From contig JAEWKK010000019.1 of NCBI GenBank assembly GCA_023386045.1, positions 62,001 through 126,000 of the forward strand: a stretch of DNA of 64,000 nt. Direction: 5' to 3'. A program made the translations under genes and the position numbers. A model generated the notes under the pieces. It was not told the origin of the DNA. It did no database searches and worked only from the letters and a program-made list of their open reading frames with translations. The DNA is from Bacteroidota bacterium. Lineage in GTDB: Bacteria > Bacteroidota > Bacteroidia > Chitinophagales > Chitinophagaceae. Position 1 is the stretch's first letter, and each line of letters starts with the position of its first letter. This document shows, in pieces, positions 33,611 to 44,400 of this stretch.

Positions 33611-36600
33611 TTATTTTTTTAAGTAAAGATCTTTCAACTCATCATAGAGATAAAGAAGCTGGTTGGCCTTTCCATCCTTGTCAAATACTGCTTCCCAGGT
33701 ATTCAGTGGTTCCCAGATGAAGCTACCCTTACCTCTTTTATTGGGAAGGTTAAAGACCGCTGCATTCACTTCTTTTTTTAATTGCGAATATTCAACTACG
33801 ATCAGGTCCCGGTTATATTTTCCTACAAGGTATTCCAGAGTATTTTCCAGGTCGTCCATGGTACCATGCCATTTAGGATAATAGGAAAGTCCGATTACAT
33901 CAAAGTGAACGCCTCTTTGAATCATGTTATTAATGAACCATACTGATTCATCTCTCTGACCACCCAATGCCACATGAAGCAAGGTAATTATGGAAGGATC
34001 CACACTCATCACTGCTGAAGTACCAGTACTTATCAATTGGGCAAGACTGTCTAAATGATTCACATGTCCTTCAGGCCAAAGAATACCATGATTCACTTCA
34101 TTGCCGATCTGCACCATATCTGGTAATGTGCCCTGATCTTTTAATTCAGTGATCACCATTTTCGTAAATGCGTAAACAGAATCTTTTAATTGTTGGAAGC
34201 TGGCAGTCTTCCACGCCGCAGGCTTGTATTGTTTTCCGGGATCGGCCCAGTAATCACTGTAATGAAAATCGATCAGCAGCTTCATACCGGCGGCCTTCAC
34301 ACGCTTTGCCATTGCTTTTGTATGTTCAAGATCGCAAAAGCCCTTGCCTGGTGAATATCCACTGTCTCTTGAAGGGTCATTGAATATCCTCAACCTCACG
34401 TAATTGATCCCATGATCTTTGAGAATGGTGATCGCATCTTTCTCAACTCCTTTATCAGAAAACCTGACCCCCCTGCTTTCTAGTTCGGGTAAAAAAGAAA
34501 TATCAGCGCCAAGTATATTTTCAGAAGGTCTTTTAAATTCTGAACCAATAGAAATTTTCCCTGCAGGCGGAACATCATTACCTGAATGAACCGTGAATAT
34601 ATCCGTTGATCCTGACCAGATTCCTTCACTTCTTGCTTCAAAAGAAATAGCACCCGGATTTTTTCCTGACTGTATAATCACCTGGCATTTGCCATTGAAC
34701 AGGTGTCTTTGTGCAGCAGTGTCAATGTACCTGTCACGCTCATGGCTGCTGGGATCTCCATTTCCTGTACCTATAATTTTGCCATCACCCTTTAATGAAA
34801 AATGAATGAGATGATGAGCATCCGGCACTTCCCTTCCCTGCCTGTCAATCACACTGATATTAACAACCGTTGCATCCTGACCATTGGCCAGCATGGTGGT
34901 TTTATAAGGCGTTACTACGATTTCGGAAGCAGGTCCTGTAGTTTCTATTTTAGTAGTTAGTCTTTTTTCTTTTTTAAAAGCAATGGCTTCAAGAACTCCA
35001 GGTTCATAATTCACCATCCAGTTCAGATGACCATTGCGTGGCATCACCTTTTTTCCCAATGAGCGACCATTCAAAAACAACTCAACATTGTCTGCATTGG
35101 TATTGACCCAAACCTCCACCGGCTTACCAGTTTCCACAGGATGGTTCCAGTGCGGAGAAAGATGCAGTACATCTTTATTTGTCCACCATGACTGGTAATA
35201 ATAATAAATGTTCTTGGGGAAGCCACAGGCATCCATGATACCAAAATGAGAAGAGATATTTGGCCATTGAAAAGGTGTAGGTTCGCCGCGGTAATCAAAA
35301 CCAGTCCATACAAATCCACCAAGCCAGAAATCATTAGTCGCTGCTAATTGCCACCAGGTTTCCGCCCTGCTTGCCCACCATGGAAAACTGATATCCTGGT
35401 CGGGCAGATAAGCCTTAACAGAATCAACTTTATAAATTCCTCTCGTGGTGACCGTGCTTCCCATTTCAGTACCTATAATGGGTTGTTGCGGATGATCCCT
35501 GTGATAATCAGCAACGCCGGCATGGCGGTAATTAAAACCGCGAACAGGTATGACTTCATTTACACCTTGAAATACATTGGCCACATCAGCTGCATAGGTA
35601 GAAGTGCGGGTGGGATCAAGTTCTTTTTGCAAAGCCAGTAATGATTGCGCAATTCTTTTTCCTGTAGTTGTGGTTTGAATCCAGCCTTCTTCATTACCAA
35701 TGGACCAGATAAAGACAGAAGGATGATTGCGGTCTCTTTTAATGATCCTTTCAAACTGGTTCATGTATTCGGGACTACTGTTCAGCAATCTTTGTTCATC
35801 CATCACCAGCATACCAAGACTATCGCAGGCATCGAGCAATTCAGGTGCAGGTGCATGATGGCTGGTCCTGTAAGCATTTGACCCCAGGTCCTTCAACAAT
35901 TGTATGCGGTAATAATTAAGGTAGTCGGGTAAAGCAGAACCCAGGCCTGCATGATCCTGGTGATTGTTGGTGCCTTTAATCTTTACATGCTTTCCATTCA
36001 GAAAAAATCCATGTGGTTTGATCTCTAAGGTGCGAATACCAAAACGGTGTTGAATGCTGTCGACGATTTTTCCATTTCGCTTCACTACAGACACTACCCT
36101 GTAGAGATAAGGATCTTCGATAGACCATAAACGCGGATTTGCAACCTGTAACTGGTGCAGCAATTTGATCCTACCCTTGCTTTTAAGGTTGATGATTTTT
36201 TCAGGAGATCTTTGAATCATCTTTCCATCACGATTTATGATATAGGAAAAGACAGAAGCCTTTGCACCTGAAATATTTTCATTTTCAATTTCTGTTTCAA
36301 TGCTAATAGTTGCATGATTTCCTTTTACAGTGCTGTAGGCAAATACACCATCCTTTGCGATATGAAGATTATTGTATTGATTGAGCCAAACATGCCTGTA
36401 GATGCCCGCACCTTCATAAAACCATCCTTCATATTGCGTGGCATCCACGCGAATTGTGATCACATTATCCTTATTGTAACTGATATAATCCGTGATATCA
36501 TAGGCAACACCAACATAACCGCTTTGATTATTTCCAAGATAAAAACCATTAACCCAGAAATCAGCATCGCGGAATACTCCATCAAACTGTAACTGGAAAC

Positions 36601-36982
36601 GCTGTCCAGAATCCTTTGAAGCAATAGTAAAATGCTTTCGGTACCAACCAATGCTGGTTTCGGGATAAAGTCCGCCTACCGGTTTATATCCATGCGACTG
36701 CACATCAAAATTGGGCGAGTTACTGAAAGGAAGTTCAACAGCCCAGTCGTGGGGAAGGTCAAGTGATCTCCATCCACTGTCATTAAAATTTATAGCCAGT
36801 GCTGTATTATCTGTTTTACCGGATTTGGCAAAGATGGCTGTAATGGAATAATTAAAATCTTTGAGAGGATCAGCAGCATGACCAAAATGGAACTTCCATC
36901 CTTCGTCAAAATTCAACTGCTTTCTTTGTGCTTTAACTAAAAGCGTACTGGTAAGAAGTAAAATGAAAAGAAAGATCCTCAT
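33611..36982 (-). CDS. Fused GH2 beta-galactosidase and GH53 endo-beta-1,4-galactanase
   Basis: The 1123-residue secreted enzyme has a signal peptide (about 1-18) and then the GH2 sugar-binding, Ig-like and TIM-barrel domains (about 40-600), with acid/base Glu431 in IWSIGNEEGW and nucleophile Glu506 in IIGTEMGST. Further Ig-like domains follow to about 770. The GH53 barrel (about 790-1120) begins GADISFLPELE and has acid/base Glu962 in QIGNEVNHGILWPEG and nucleophile Glu1064 in VVEYSQ. GH53 cuts beta-1,4-galactan inside the chain; GH2 would release galactose. Both active sites look complete. The gene follows the Sus operon, separated by two terminators. Confidence 0.92.
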   Translation of the reverse strand: MRIFLFILLLTSTLLVKAQRKQLNFDEGWKFHFGHAADPLKDFNYSITAIFAKSGKTDNTALAINFNDSGWRSLDLPHDWAVELPFSNSPNFDVQSHGYKPVGGLYPETSIGWYRKHFTIASKDSGQRFQLQFDGVFRDADFWVNGFYLGNNQSGYVGVAYDITDYISYNKDNVITIRVDATQYEGWFYEGAGIYRHVWLNQYNNLHIAKDGVFAYSTVKGNHATISIETEIENENISGAKASVFSYIINRDGKMIQRSPEKIINLKSKGRIKLLHQLQVANPRLWSIEDPYLYRVVSVVKRNGKIVDSIQHRFGIRTLEIKPHGFFLNGKHVKIKGTNNHQDHAGLGSALPDYLNYYRIQLLKDLGSNAYRTSHHAPAPELLDACDSLGMLVMDEQRLLNSSPEYMNQFERIIKRDRNHPSVFIWSIGNEEGWIQTTTTGKRIAQSLLALQKELDPTRTSTYAADVANVFQGVNEVIPVRGFNYRHAGVADYHRDHPQQPIIGTEMGSTVTTRGIYKVDSVKAYLPDQDISFPWWASRAETWWQLAATNDFWLGGFVWTGFDYRGEPTPFQWPNISSHFGIMDACGFPKNIYYYYQSWWTNKDVLHLSPHWNHPVETGKPVEVWVNTNADNVELFLNGRSLGKKVMPRNGHLNWMVNYEPGVLEAIAFKKEKRLTTKIETTGPASEIVVTPYKTTMLANGQDATVVNISVIDRQGREVPDAHHLIHFSLKGDGKIIGTGNGDPSSHERDRYIDTAAQRHLFNGKCQVIIQSGKNPGAISFEARSEGIWSGSTDIFTVHSGNDVPPAGKISIGSEFKRPSENILGADISFLPELESRGVRFSDKGVEKDAITILKDHGINYVRLRIFNDPSRDSGYSPGKGFCDLEHTKAMAKRVKAAGMKLLIDFHYSDYWADPGKQYKPAAWKTASFQQLKDSVYAFTKMVITELKDQGTLPDMVQIGNEVNHGILWPEGHVNHLDSLAQLISTGTSAVMSVDPSIITLLHVALGGQRDESVWFINNMIQRGVHFDVIGLSYYPKWHGTMDDLENTLEYLVGKYNRDLIVVEYSQLKKEVNAAVFNLPNKRGKGSFIWEPLNTWEAVFDKDGKANQLLYLYDELKDLYLKK

Positions 36983-37040
36983 TGCCTGGACTTTAAAAAT
37001 GAAGGGCCTTAATTATGATGATTGTAGCAGGCCAGAATTA

Positions 37041-37069
37041 AATAAAAAGCATCCAGTTCACGGATGCTT
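37041..37069 (-). terminator. Second terminator after the Sus operon
   Basis: Read on the minus strand, AAGCATCC and GGATGCTT form a stem with a 7-base loop, followed by TTTATTTAA. It lies between the SusE-like gene and the GH2-GH53 gene. Confidence 0.7.
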
Positions 37070-37135
37070 CTTTGCTCTAAAGAGCTTTTCTCATGTGCAT
37101 GATTGAAGTTACACAATTTAGAAATCAGATGTACC

Positions 37136-37164
37136 CAAAAAAAGACCGCTCTGGAGAGCGGTCT
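37136..37164 (-). terminator. First terminator after the Sus operon
   Basis: On the minus strand, AGACCGCTCT pairs with AGAGCGGTCT over a 2-base loop (10 bp), followed directly by TTTTTT. It lies 22 bases after the SusE-like stop. Confidence 0.88.
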
Positions 37165-37185
37165 TCACTGATTTATTCTTTCAGA

Positions 37186-38940
37186 TCAGTTGATAGTCAC
37201 TGTCTGGGTATGTTCATTTAAGGTGATGGTATAAGTGCCTGCAGTTGTAGGTGTTTTAAAGTTAGGACCACCATTGAACTGTATCGCCCTTGGCGTACCA
37301 GTGGATTGAGAACCACCGCTGGCATCCTCGTAATCAAAAGCACCCCAGGCATTGCCTGCCAGGAACTTGATATCCTTATTTGCTTTTAATGCTATTGTAA
37401 TGGTCCAAACACCATTTCCTGAATAAGTCATTTGAGGTGAAGACGGTGGATCCCAGTCGTTAACACCTGCCTGGTTAATGCCATCGCCTACCAGTCGCAT
37501 TTCTGCAGCCGGAGAAATATCATATTTTAATGACTGCGGATCGGTGCCATCCCAAATGGCTCTTGTTCTTGGAGTACCTGTTGCAATGATATCTGCACCT
37601 GTACCATCCAGGTCGAGGATACCATTTGCGCTTCCTTTGCCCCACCATCTTGCTTTGTCAGGCGTGCTGTTATCCCAGGCTGGCCCGTCATGGAATTTGA
37701 AAGCATCAGTTCCATTTGATGGAGCGATGATAACGAACTGGTCTCTTTTTGCATAACCACCATAGATCGGGCTTCCAGGATTCCATCCCTGCATACCACC
37801 TACAACACCCACCTGTTTTTGCTGGATATAGGCCATGTTGGCATCCAGATCTATCGTGATCCTGTAAATACCAGATGTGGTAACAGTGAAGTCAGCACCG
37901 GTTCCCATTGCACCAATTGTATACATGCCACCAGATCCCCCGGTAGAACCATATTTACTGTTCCAGTCACCAATAGTTTTTACAAAAAGGAAGGCATCAC
38001 CCGCATTCAGTTTAGCATAGGTGTAAAAGACTTTGCCCCACCTGTCTGCTTTTTTATCGCTGATGATTTCCCAGGGATTATTGATATCCCATCCGTTAAT
38101 GCTTCCAACGAGATACATCCTGTAAAAAGGAACATAGGTTTGAATGGTAACAGGAACAACATTGGAATAAGCAACTGCACCCTGCGCGGTTGTTGCTTTG
38201 ACGCGGTATTCAATTTTTGCCATTGAACCACCTGTTACACCTTCATCAAGTGCCATTGAATTGATCTCACCTATAGTATATGCTTTTGAATAGCTTGAAA
38301 CACCAATGGGCAATTCATGCATTGAAGAGAAGTTCTTGCCTGAAGAATCAAACTGCAATGTGTACGTTACATTACCACTATATCCTTTAAAGGCTGGCGA
38401 CCAATTAAAAGTCAGGGCATTCTGACCAGCAATTGCCAGACTTCCATTGACATTGGTGCTGGTACTGGTAAGAACGGAAGGATCCACAAATGGAGTTACA
38501 GTAATAGAGATGGTGTTGGAAGTATAACGTTCGTTGTTATTACCATAAGAAGAGATTACACGAACATCCAGCTTATGGGGAACACCAACAGCATAACCAT
38601 AATTCACAAGGATGGTATTCAGTTCACGTCCTGTAAGAGAATCACCGAATTTGCCGGTAACGATCTTGGTGGTCTTGTTCGCAAAATTATTTCCGGCAGT
38701 ATCGATCTCAATCACATACTTGTAGTTGGAAGTTTCCGTTGCATATTTCGGATCAGTCCAGGAAAAATTCACCACGGCCTTGTTAGAATCGGACAGTGCC
38801 GGTGTGATCACCGTTTTATCAGCAGTTAAGGTAACTGCACTGCCCTTTTCATATTGAGGCAGGTCATCAACCTTGGAACAGGCTGAAAACAACAGGGCTG
38901 CTGTTAAAACGGTTAATAATGAGGTGCAATATTTTTTCAT
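37186..38940 (-). CDS. SusE/SusF-like outer-membrane glycan-binding lipoprotein
   Basis: A 584-residue protein with lipoprotein signal (LLFSACSK) and an N-terminal SusE-type Ig domain (VNFSWTDPKYATETSNYKYV). It then has a second Ig-like domain and at least three C-terminal SusF-like binding modules, each with MYLVGSINGWDINNPW-type or MRLVGDGINQAGVNDWDPP openings. SusE/F proteins hold glycan at the cell surface. The start is the ATG at 38940, since the frame before it has only TTG. It is the last gene of the operon. Confidence 0.9.
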   Translation of the reverse strand: MKKYCTSLLTVLTAALLFSACSKVDDLPQYEKGSAVTLTADKTVITPALSDSNKAVVNFSWTDPKYATETSNYKYVIEIDTAGNNFANKTTKIVTGKFGDSLTGRELNTILVNYGYAVGVPHKLDVRVISSYGNNNERYTSNTISITVTPFVDPSVLTSTSTNVNGSLAIAGQNALTFNWSPAFKGYSGNVTYTLQFDSSGKNFSSMHELPIGVSSYSKAYTIGEINSMALDEGVTGGSMAKIEYRVKATTAQGAVAYSNVVPVTIQTYVPFYRMYLVGSINGWDINNPWEIISDKKADRWGKVFYTYAKLNAGDAFLFVKTIGDWNSKYGSTGGSGGMYTIGAMGTGADFTVTTSGIYRITIDLDANMAYIQQKQVGVVGGMQGWNPGSPIYGGYAKRDQFVIIAPSNGTDAFKFHDGPAWDNSTPDKARWWGKGSANGILDLDGTGADIIATGTPRTRAIWDGTDPQSLKYDISPAAEMRLVGDGINQAGVNDWDPPSSPQMTYSGNGVWTITIALKANKDIKFLAGNAWGAFDYEDASGGSQSTGTPRAIQFNGGPNFKTPTTAGTYTITLNEHTQTVTIN

Positions 38941-38959
38941 GTCAATAGGTTGAATGGAA

Positions 38960-39802
38960 TTATAATTTTTCAACAGTGTATTTACCTGTTCTGAAATTCA
39001 GTGTGATCTTATAGGTACCTGAAGTGGCAGGTGTAGGAATGGCATCAGGATCACTTTGTCCTGGCAATCCCATGTTATAACCCAAGTCTCCGCCATTAGC
39101 ATCCTTGCCACCGTATTGGGGCTGCCATGCTCCCAATGTGGACAGGAATTTATAATACTTGCCCGGGGTCAGTGCCATGGTTATGGTAAATGAAGTGTAA
39201 CCACTCTGCGTCAGGCTCGCAAGAACAGGTGTTGCTTTTTGAGCAGCAGGAGGTGAATTGGTCCAGCCACTTGGAGTTCCATCACCGGTGATGTACAATT
39301 CATTTGTAGGAGGTAATGGAACAGCAACATCAAGATATGGAGTGATGGTCCTTTTAATTACGTTGGAGTACAAGGGAACGCTACCACTACCCAGCGTAGC
39401 CTTGATCCTGAATTCCATGTTATGAGATACGTTCTCCGTTAATTCAAGTCTTGATACAATTGCATTCAGCTCTTTCACAGTATAGGTCACTTCAGTTTCC
39501 CTGGCAATTGCTATTTCCTGTTTTTTAGGATTGGTAAAGTTCGCACCAGTAGTATCTACTTCAAGAATGTAAACTACATCCTGTGAACTGATACCAGTAG
39601 TGAATTTGTAATCAGGATTGGTCCAGCTGAATTTCATGGCCTGCTGGTTCTTGAAATTACTGTCAAGAACTACAGCAGCTGTTGTGGATGCCGTGAGTAC
39701 CGGCGCTGTGCCTCCTTCATAATAGATCCTGTTCTCATCCTTCGTGCATGATGATAAATAGATCAAAAGGAAGGGGAGAATATATTTTAATAGTTTTTTC
39801 AT
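38960..39802 (-). CDS. SusE-like outer-membrane lipoprotein
   Basis: A 280-residue lipoprotein (IYLSSCTKD). It has the SusE-type domain (AMKFSWTNPDYKF, YILEVDTTGANF), a second Ig-like domain, and one C-terminal module with ELYITGDGTPSGW and YNMGLPGQSD. It lies 12 bases after the SusD gene and 19 bases before the larger SusE/F gene. It is shorter than its neighbour, with one binding module, so the two probably bind different parts of the chain. Confidence 0.9.
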   Translation of the reverse strand: MKKLLKYILPFLLIYLSSCTKDENRIYYEGGTAPVLTASTTAAVVLDSNFKNQQAMKFSWTNPDYKFTTGISSQDVVYILEVDTTGANFTNPKKQEIAIARETEVTYTVKELNAIVSRLELTENVSHNMEFRIKATLGSGSVPLYSNVIKRTITPYLDVAVPLPPTNELYITGDGTPSGWTNSPPAAQKATPVLASLTQSGYTSFTITMALTPGKYYKFLSTLGAWQPQYGGKDANGGDLGYNMGLPGQSDPDAIPTPATSGTYKITLNFRTGKYTVEKL

Positions 39803-39814
39803 AAACAATGTTTT

Positions 39815-41446
39815 TTAGTAACCTGGATTTTGAATGAGGTTAGGATTGGCGTTGACATCTGAAGAAGGCAGTGGATATAATTTCCTGAATGCTGCCACAC
39901 CTGTGCCTGAACTAACACCACCCTTCCATGGCCAGAGGTAAGAACTTTCCACGAAGCGGTTAAAGCGGATCAGGTCTGTACGGCGGAAGCCTTCCCAATA
40001 CAATTCTCTTGCTCTTTCATCAAGAATGAAATCCAGGTTCAGCTGGCTCTGTGAAATGTTTCCTGCTGTGCTGTTGGGATCATTGGCATAAGCCCTTCCT
40101 CTTAATTTATTAATATAGCTCAACGCCAAAGTGGCGTCACCACTACCACCACGTAATACAGCTTCGGCATAGATCAGATACATTTCTGCCAAACGGAACA
40201 AAGGCATATCAATATCAGAGAAATCCTGGCTTTGTCCAATGGTACCATCACGCTTAATATTCCTGTATTTGGTAACACCTAGTCCATTTCGGAATTCTGT
40301 TTGAGAAGCGATTTCGATGGTTTGTCCTGTTGTAAAAAATTGTGCACGCTTATCCTGTGTGCCTGTGATGTCGGGGAATAGATTGGGAAGATTTTTTGTA
40401 GTGCGAATACCGCCCCAGCCTCCACCTACACCAAAGCTTATGGCAGGAATATCTCCACCCACTGAGGCATGGGTTAGGAATGTAGTTCCACCAAAGCCCT
40501 GGGTTCTCAGTCCATCGTAATTGATAGTGAAAATGAATTCATTTTTGTTCAGGTGATTGTCTGCACGCATTAGCCAGGGATACTCACTCACCAGGGTAAA
40601 ACCTGCATCGATCACTTTTTTGGCATAGGCAGCTGCATCAGTAAAACGATCAGGTCCGGGAGTTAAAGTTTGAGGATCCTGTGTATATACCTGTGCATTG
40701 AGGTACAAGCGCGCCAGCAAGGCCCTGACAGCAGAAGTAGTAGCCCTGCCATATTCATTAGTAGCCGGAATGGTAGCTTCAAGATCAACCAGCTCCTCTT
40801 CAACATAATCAAAAAGATCGGCTCTTTTGATTTGTGGTGGTGGCGGTCCACCAATAGGACTTAACTCTGTAACAAAAGGAGGATTGCCATAGAGATCCAT
40901 CAATACCCAATACTGTAAGGCGCGAAGAAACCTTGCTTCCTGTGCATACTGGCGAATTTTCTCAGCTTCAGTTCCTGTAATGCCACGACCTGCTAATTTA
41001 TCATCAGCACACTCGCGGATAAAATCATTACACAAAGTGATCTGGTAAAGTGAACGGTAATAAAGACCTCTCAGGAAATTATTGTTGGTACCCCAGTTCA
41101 TGTTGTGAAAATCCTGGATGCCAGCATCGCCCCAGGCAATCACAGCTTCATCAGTGCTAAGTTCCTGGGCTTTCCAGAAAAGCCTGTAAAAATCAGAGAA
41201 GCCTTCATCAATTCCCTGAATGTCGCCGGGAAAACCGGTTGGGGCCGCAGGGCCTATATTACCGGTAAGGGCAAAGGCACCATAAACCTTTGCAAGCACC
41301 TGCTTGTAACCTGCAGGTGTGGAATAAACCACCTCAGAGGTCACATCATTGGTAGGCTGAAGGTCCAGGTCTTTTGTACAGGACTGCATCAGTAAACCCA
41401 GTAATGCAACGAGGGTGGTTTTAAAAAAGATTTTTTTCATGATCAT
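39815..41446 (-). CDS. susD: SusD-like nutrient-binding outer-membrane lipoprotein
   Basis: A 543-residue protein with lipoprotein signal (LLMQSCTKD), the helical SusD N-domain (LDLQPTNDVTSEVVYSTPAG) and the RagB/SusD C-domain with EMYLIYAEAVLRGG, INKLRGRAYAND, and LDFILDERARELYWEGFRRTDLIRF (read in parts). SusD is the lid over SusC and delivers oligosaccharide. Paired with the SusC gene 18 bases upstream. ATGs at 41446 and 41440 are both possible. Confidence 0.96.
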   Translation of the reverse strand: MIMKKIFFKTTLVALLGLLMQSCTKDLDLQPTNDVTSEVVYSTPAGYKQVLAKVYGAFALTGNIGPAAPTGFPGDIQGIDEGFSDFYRLFWKAQELSTDEAVIAWGDAGIQDFHNMNWGTNNNFLRGLYYRSLYQITLCNDFIRECADDKLAGRGITGTEAEKIRQYAQEARFLRALQYWVLMDLYGNPPFVTELSPIGGPPPPQIKRADLFDYVEEELVDLEATIPATNEYGRATTSAVRALLARLYLNAQVYTQDPQTLTPGPDRFTDAAAYAKKVIDAGFTLVSEYPWLMRADNHLNKNEFIFTINYDGLRTQGFGGTTFLTHASVGGDIPAISFGVGGGWGGIRTTKNLPNLFPDITGTQDKRAQFFTTGQTIEIASQTEFRNGLGVTKYRNIKRDGTIGQSQDFSDIDMPLFRLAEMYLIYAEAVLRGGSGDATLALSYINKLRGRAYANDPNSTAGNISQSQLNLDFILDERARELYWEGFRRTDLIRFNRFVESSYLWPWKGGVSSGTGVAAFRKLYPLPSSDVNANPNLIQNPGY

Positions 41447-41464
41447 TATTTTAAGCAGTCGTTG

Positions 41465-44400
41465 TTAGAAATTAAGGTTTACACTCACTACATAATTCCT
41501 TGGCCTTGGATAAAAATTATTATCAATGCCGCCTGGCACTTCGGGATCTATGCCTTTGTAATTTGTAATCGTAAATACATTCTGAACAGTAGCACCCAGT
41601 CTCAGCGAAGTGTTCTTATGCAGCACTGCTCCTGCATTGTATCCTACATAGATGTTATCCATTCTCAGGAAGGATGCATTCTCAACAAAATAATCTGAGA
41701 AGAAATATTTATCACCGCTACCCTGGAAATTGGTTTCAAGAACATTGCGGGTACCATTGGCAAGGTATCCCAATGGGTCGATGATATTTCTTACAGTACC
41801 GGTATTGGCGAACCTGTTGTTATAAACATAGTTTCCGATGTTGGCACGAAGTGCAAAGCCGGCATCCCAGTTCTTGTAATTCACATTTGAGTAAGCACCC
41901 AGGAATACGTCAGGATCCGGAGCCTTATAACGATAGAGATCATCGTCATTGATCAAACCATCGCGGTTTCTGTCTTCAAATAATCCTTCGATAGGATTAC
42001 CTGCTTTATCATAGATCTGCTGGTACACATAAAAAGAGCTTTTCGGAAATCCTACGGTATGCACCTGTATGGTACTGCCCACGCCACCGGCGATGCCTCC
42101 AACAAGATTACCTGGCGATTTGGGATCGTTCACAAATGAAAGTTTTGTGATCTCATTTTTATTGTAAGTGGCATTGAATCCAAAATCCCATGAAACATTT
42201 TTATTTCTTACAACCTGTGTGTTGACTGTAAGTTCAACGCCGCGATTCTCCATGCTGCCAATGTTGGCGATGATCCTGTTGCCAAAACCTGTTCCGGCTG
42301 GCTGGTTGATCTCACTCAGCAGGTCAGTGGTTTTCTTTAAATAGAAATCAAGTGAACCTGAGATCCTTCCGCTGAAGAAAGCATAATCAAGACCTGCATT
42401 ATAGGTGGTTGTTTGTTCCCATTTGAGGTTGGGATTGTATTTCTCAGGCCTGTACATGTAATAAAAGCTGGTGTCAAACTGGTATTGGGCCTGGGAGTTG
42501 GATTGAGTATATCTTGGGATATAATCATACAGTCCGATACCTTCCTGCTGACCTGTGGTTCCATAACCAAGACGTAGTTTCAGGTCACTGATCACCCTTG
42601 AGTTCTTAAGGAAATTCTCATCCTTCATTCTCCAGGCAAAAGCGGCTGAAGGGAACCATCCCCACCTGTTATCTTTTGAAAAGCGGGAAGAACCATCTCT
42701 TCTTAATGTTGCTGTAAGCAGGTATTTATTATTGAAGGTGTAATTCAACCTGCCAAAGAAAGAGATCAGGATATTTTCCGGCTTATCAAAAGCATACTTA
42801 GGGAAGGATACCAAATATCCATCTGTTGTGCGATCGGAATAGGGATCCCATCTTGTACCATTTGTAGGTATGGTATCAAGACTTCCATCGGGGTTCTGGT
42901 ATAACTTACCTGTTGAGGATTTCTCTGCATTATAAACGGTACGAAGGAAACGCTGGTAAGAATAACCCGCAGTAGCATCAACCCGGCTTTTTATTGTTTT
43001 GATATCCTTTGTGTAATTAAGATAAGACTCAAGAAGTGTATTTGATTTTTCCTGCAGGTACCTGTTATTCACTCCGCCATGTTTGGCATCGGCTGAACGC
43101 AGGTAGGAGGAAGCAGCGCTGTCAGGAATTCTTACGGTTCCTTCACCTTTAGAAACATCGTAACCAAGATTCAGGTTCACACGCAGGTCAGGAAGGAAAT
43201 GAAGTTTATAATCAAACTGGATATTGCCTATGCTTCGCTTCACTTCACTCTTATCATTTCTCTGCTCCAGCAAACCAACCGGATTCAGCGGAGCAAGTTC
43301 TTTCAGTCCGGTAGTAGAACTCGCGTCAAGCCATTCATAATAACCACCGAATCTTTTATCTCCTGTTTTTACAGGCTTAGTAGGATCAAAACGAACCGCA
43401 TTACCTATTGCTCCTTCATCAGCAAACCTGGAATTGCTGATGGAACCTTTGAGGTTCACATCAATTTTCAGGTGATTGTTCAATAAGCTTGGAGTCAATG
43501 AAAGTGAAGCCGACTTCCTGTTAAGGTTACCTGTACGCAACAGACCATCCTGGTTCAAATAACCCAGCGACAGGCGGTAAGGGAGGTAACTCTTTATAGA
43601 ACCTGATACAGAAATGTTGTTATCTGTTGTAAAGGCGTTGTCATAGATCTCATCCTGCCAGTCGGTATTGGCAGCACCCAGAAGTCCTATCTGGGAAGAA
43701 CTTCCATATTTATTTACAAAGGTTCTGAATTCATCGGCCGTTAATACGTCGGCTTTTTTAGGCAGTGTTGAAATGGAATTCTGAGAAGTAAAATTGAATT
43801 TGGGCTTTCCGCTTCTTCCTTTTTTGGTAGTGATGATGATCACTCCATTGGAAGCTCTCGATCCATAGATGGCAGTTGCAGATGCGTCTTTCAGAATATT
43901 GAATGATTCAATATCATTGGGATTGATGAGTGCAAGCGGATTGGCCGCGCCTGCGATATTACCATTGTCGATAGGAACGCCATCAATTACGATGAGCGGG
44001 TCATTGCTTGCATTGAGCGAGGCGCCTCCACGGATCCTGATGGTGCTTCCAGCTCCTGGTGCTCCACCGTTTGAAGTGATCTGTACTCCGGCTACCTTAC
44101 CAGCAATCAGCTGTTCGGGTGTAGTGATGGCTCCTTTGTTGAAATCCTTGGCAGTAACATTGGTGACCGAACCCGTTAAATCTCTTTTACGTGCAGTTCC
44201 GTAACCTATGACTACGATCTCATTCAGGTTACCAGAAACAGACTGCATGGTAACATCCACCCTGTTCTGGCCCGTTATATTGATTTCCTGCATGGCATAG
44301 CCAATGGAACTGATTAATAATGTTGTGGCAGAAGAAGGAACAGAAAGAGAGAAGTCACCCTCGTTGTTTGTGGTGGTTCCTCTTGAAGGCTGACCTTTCA

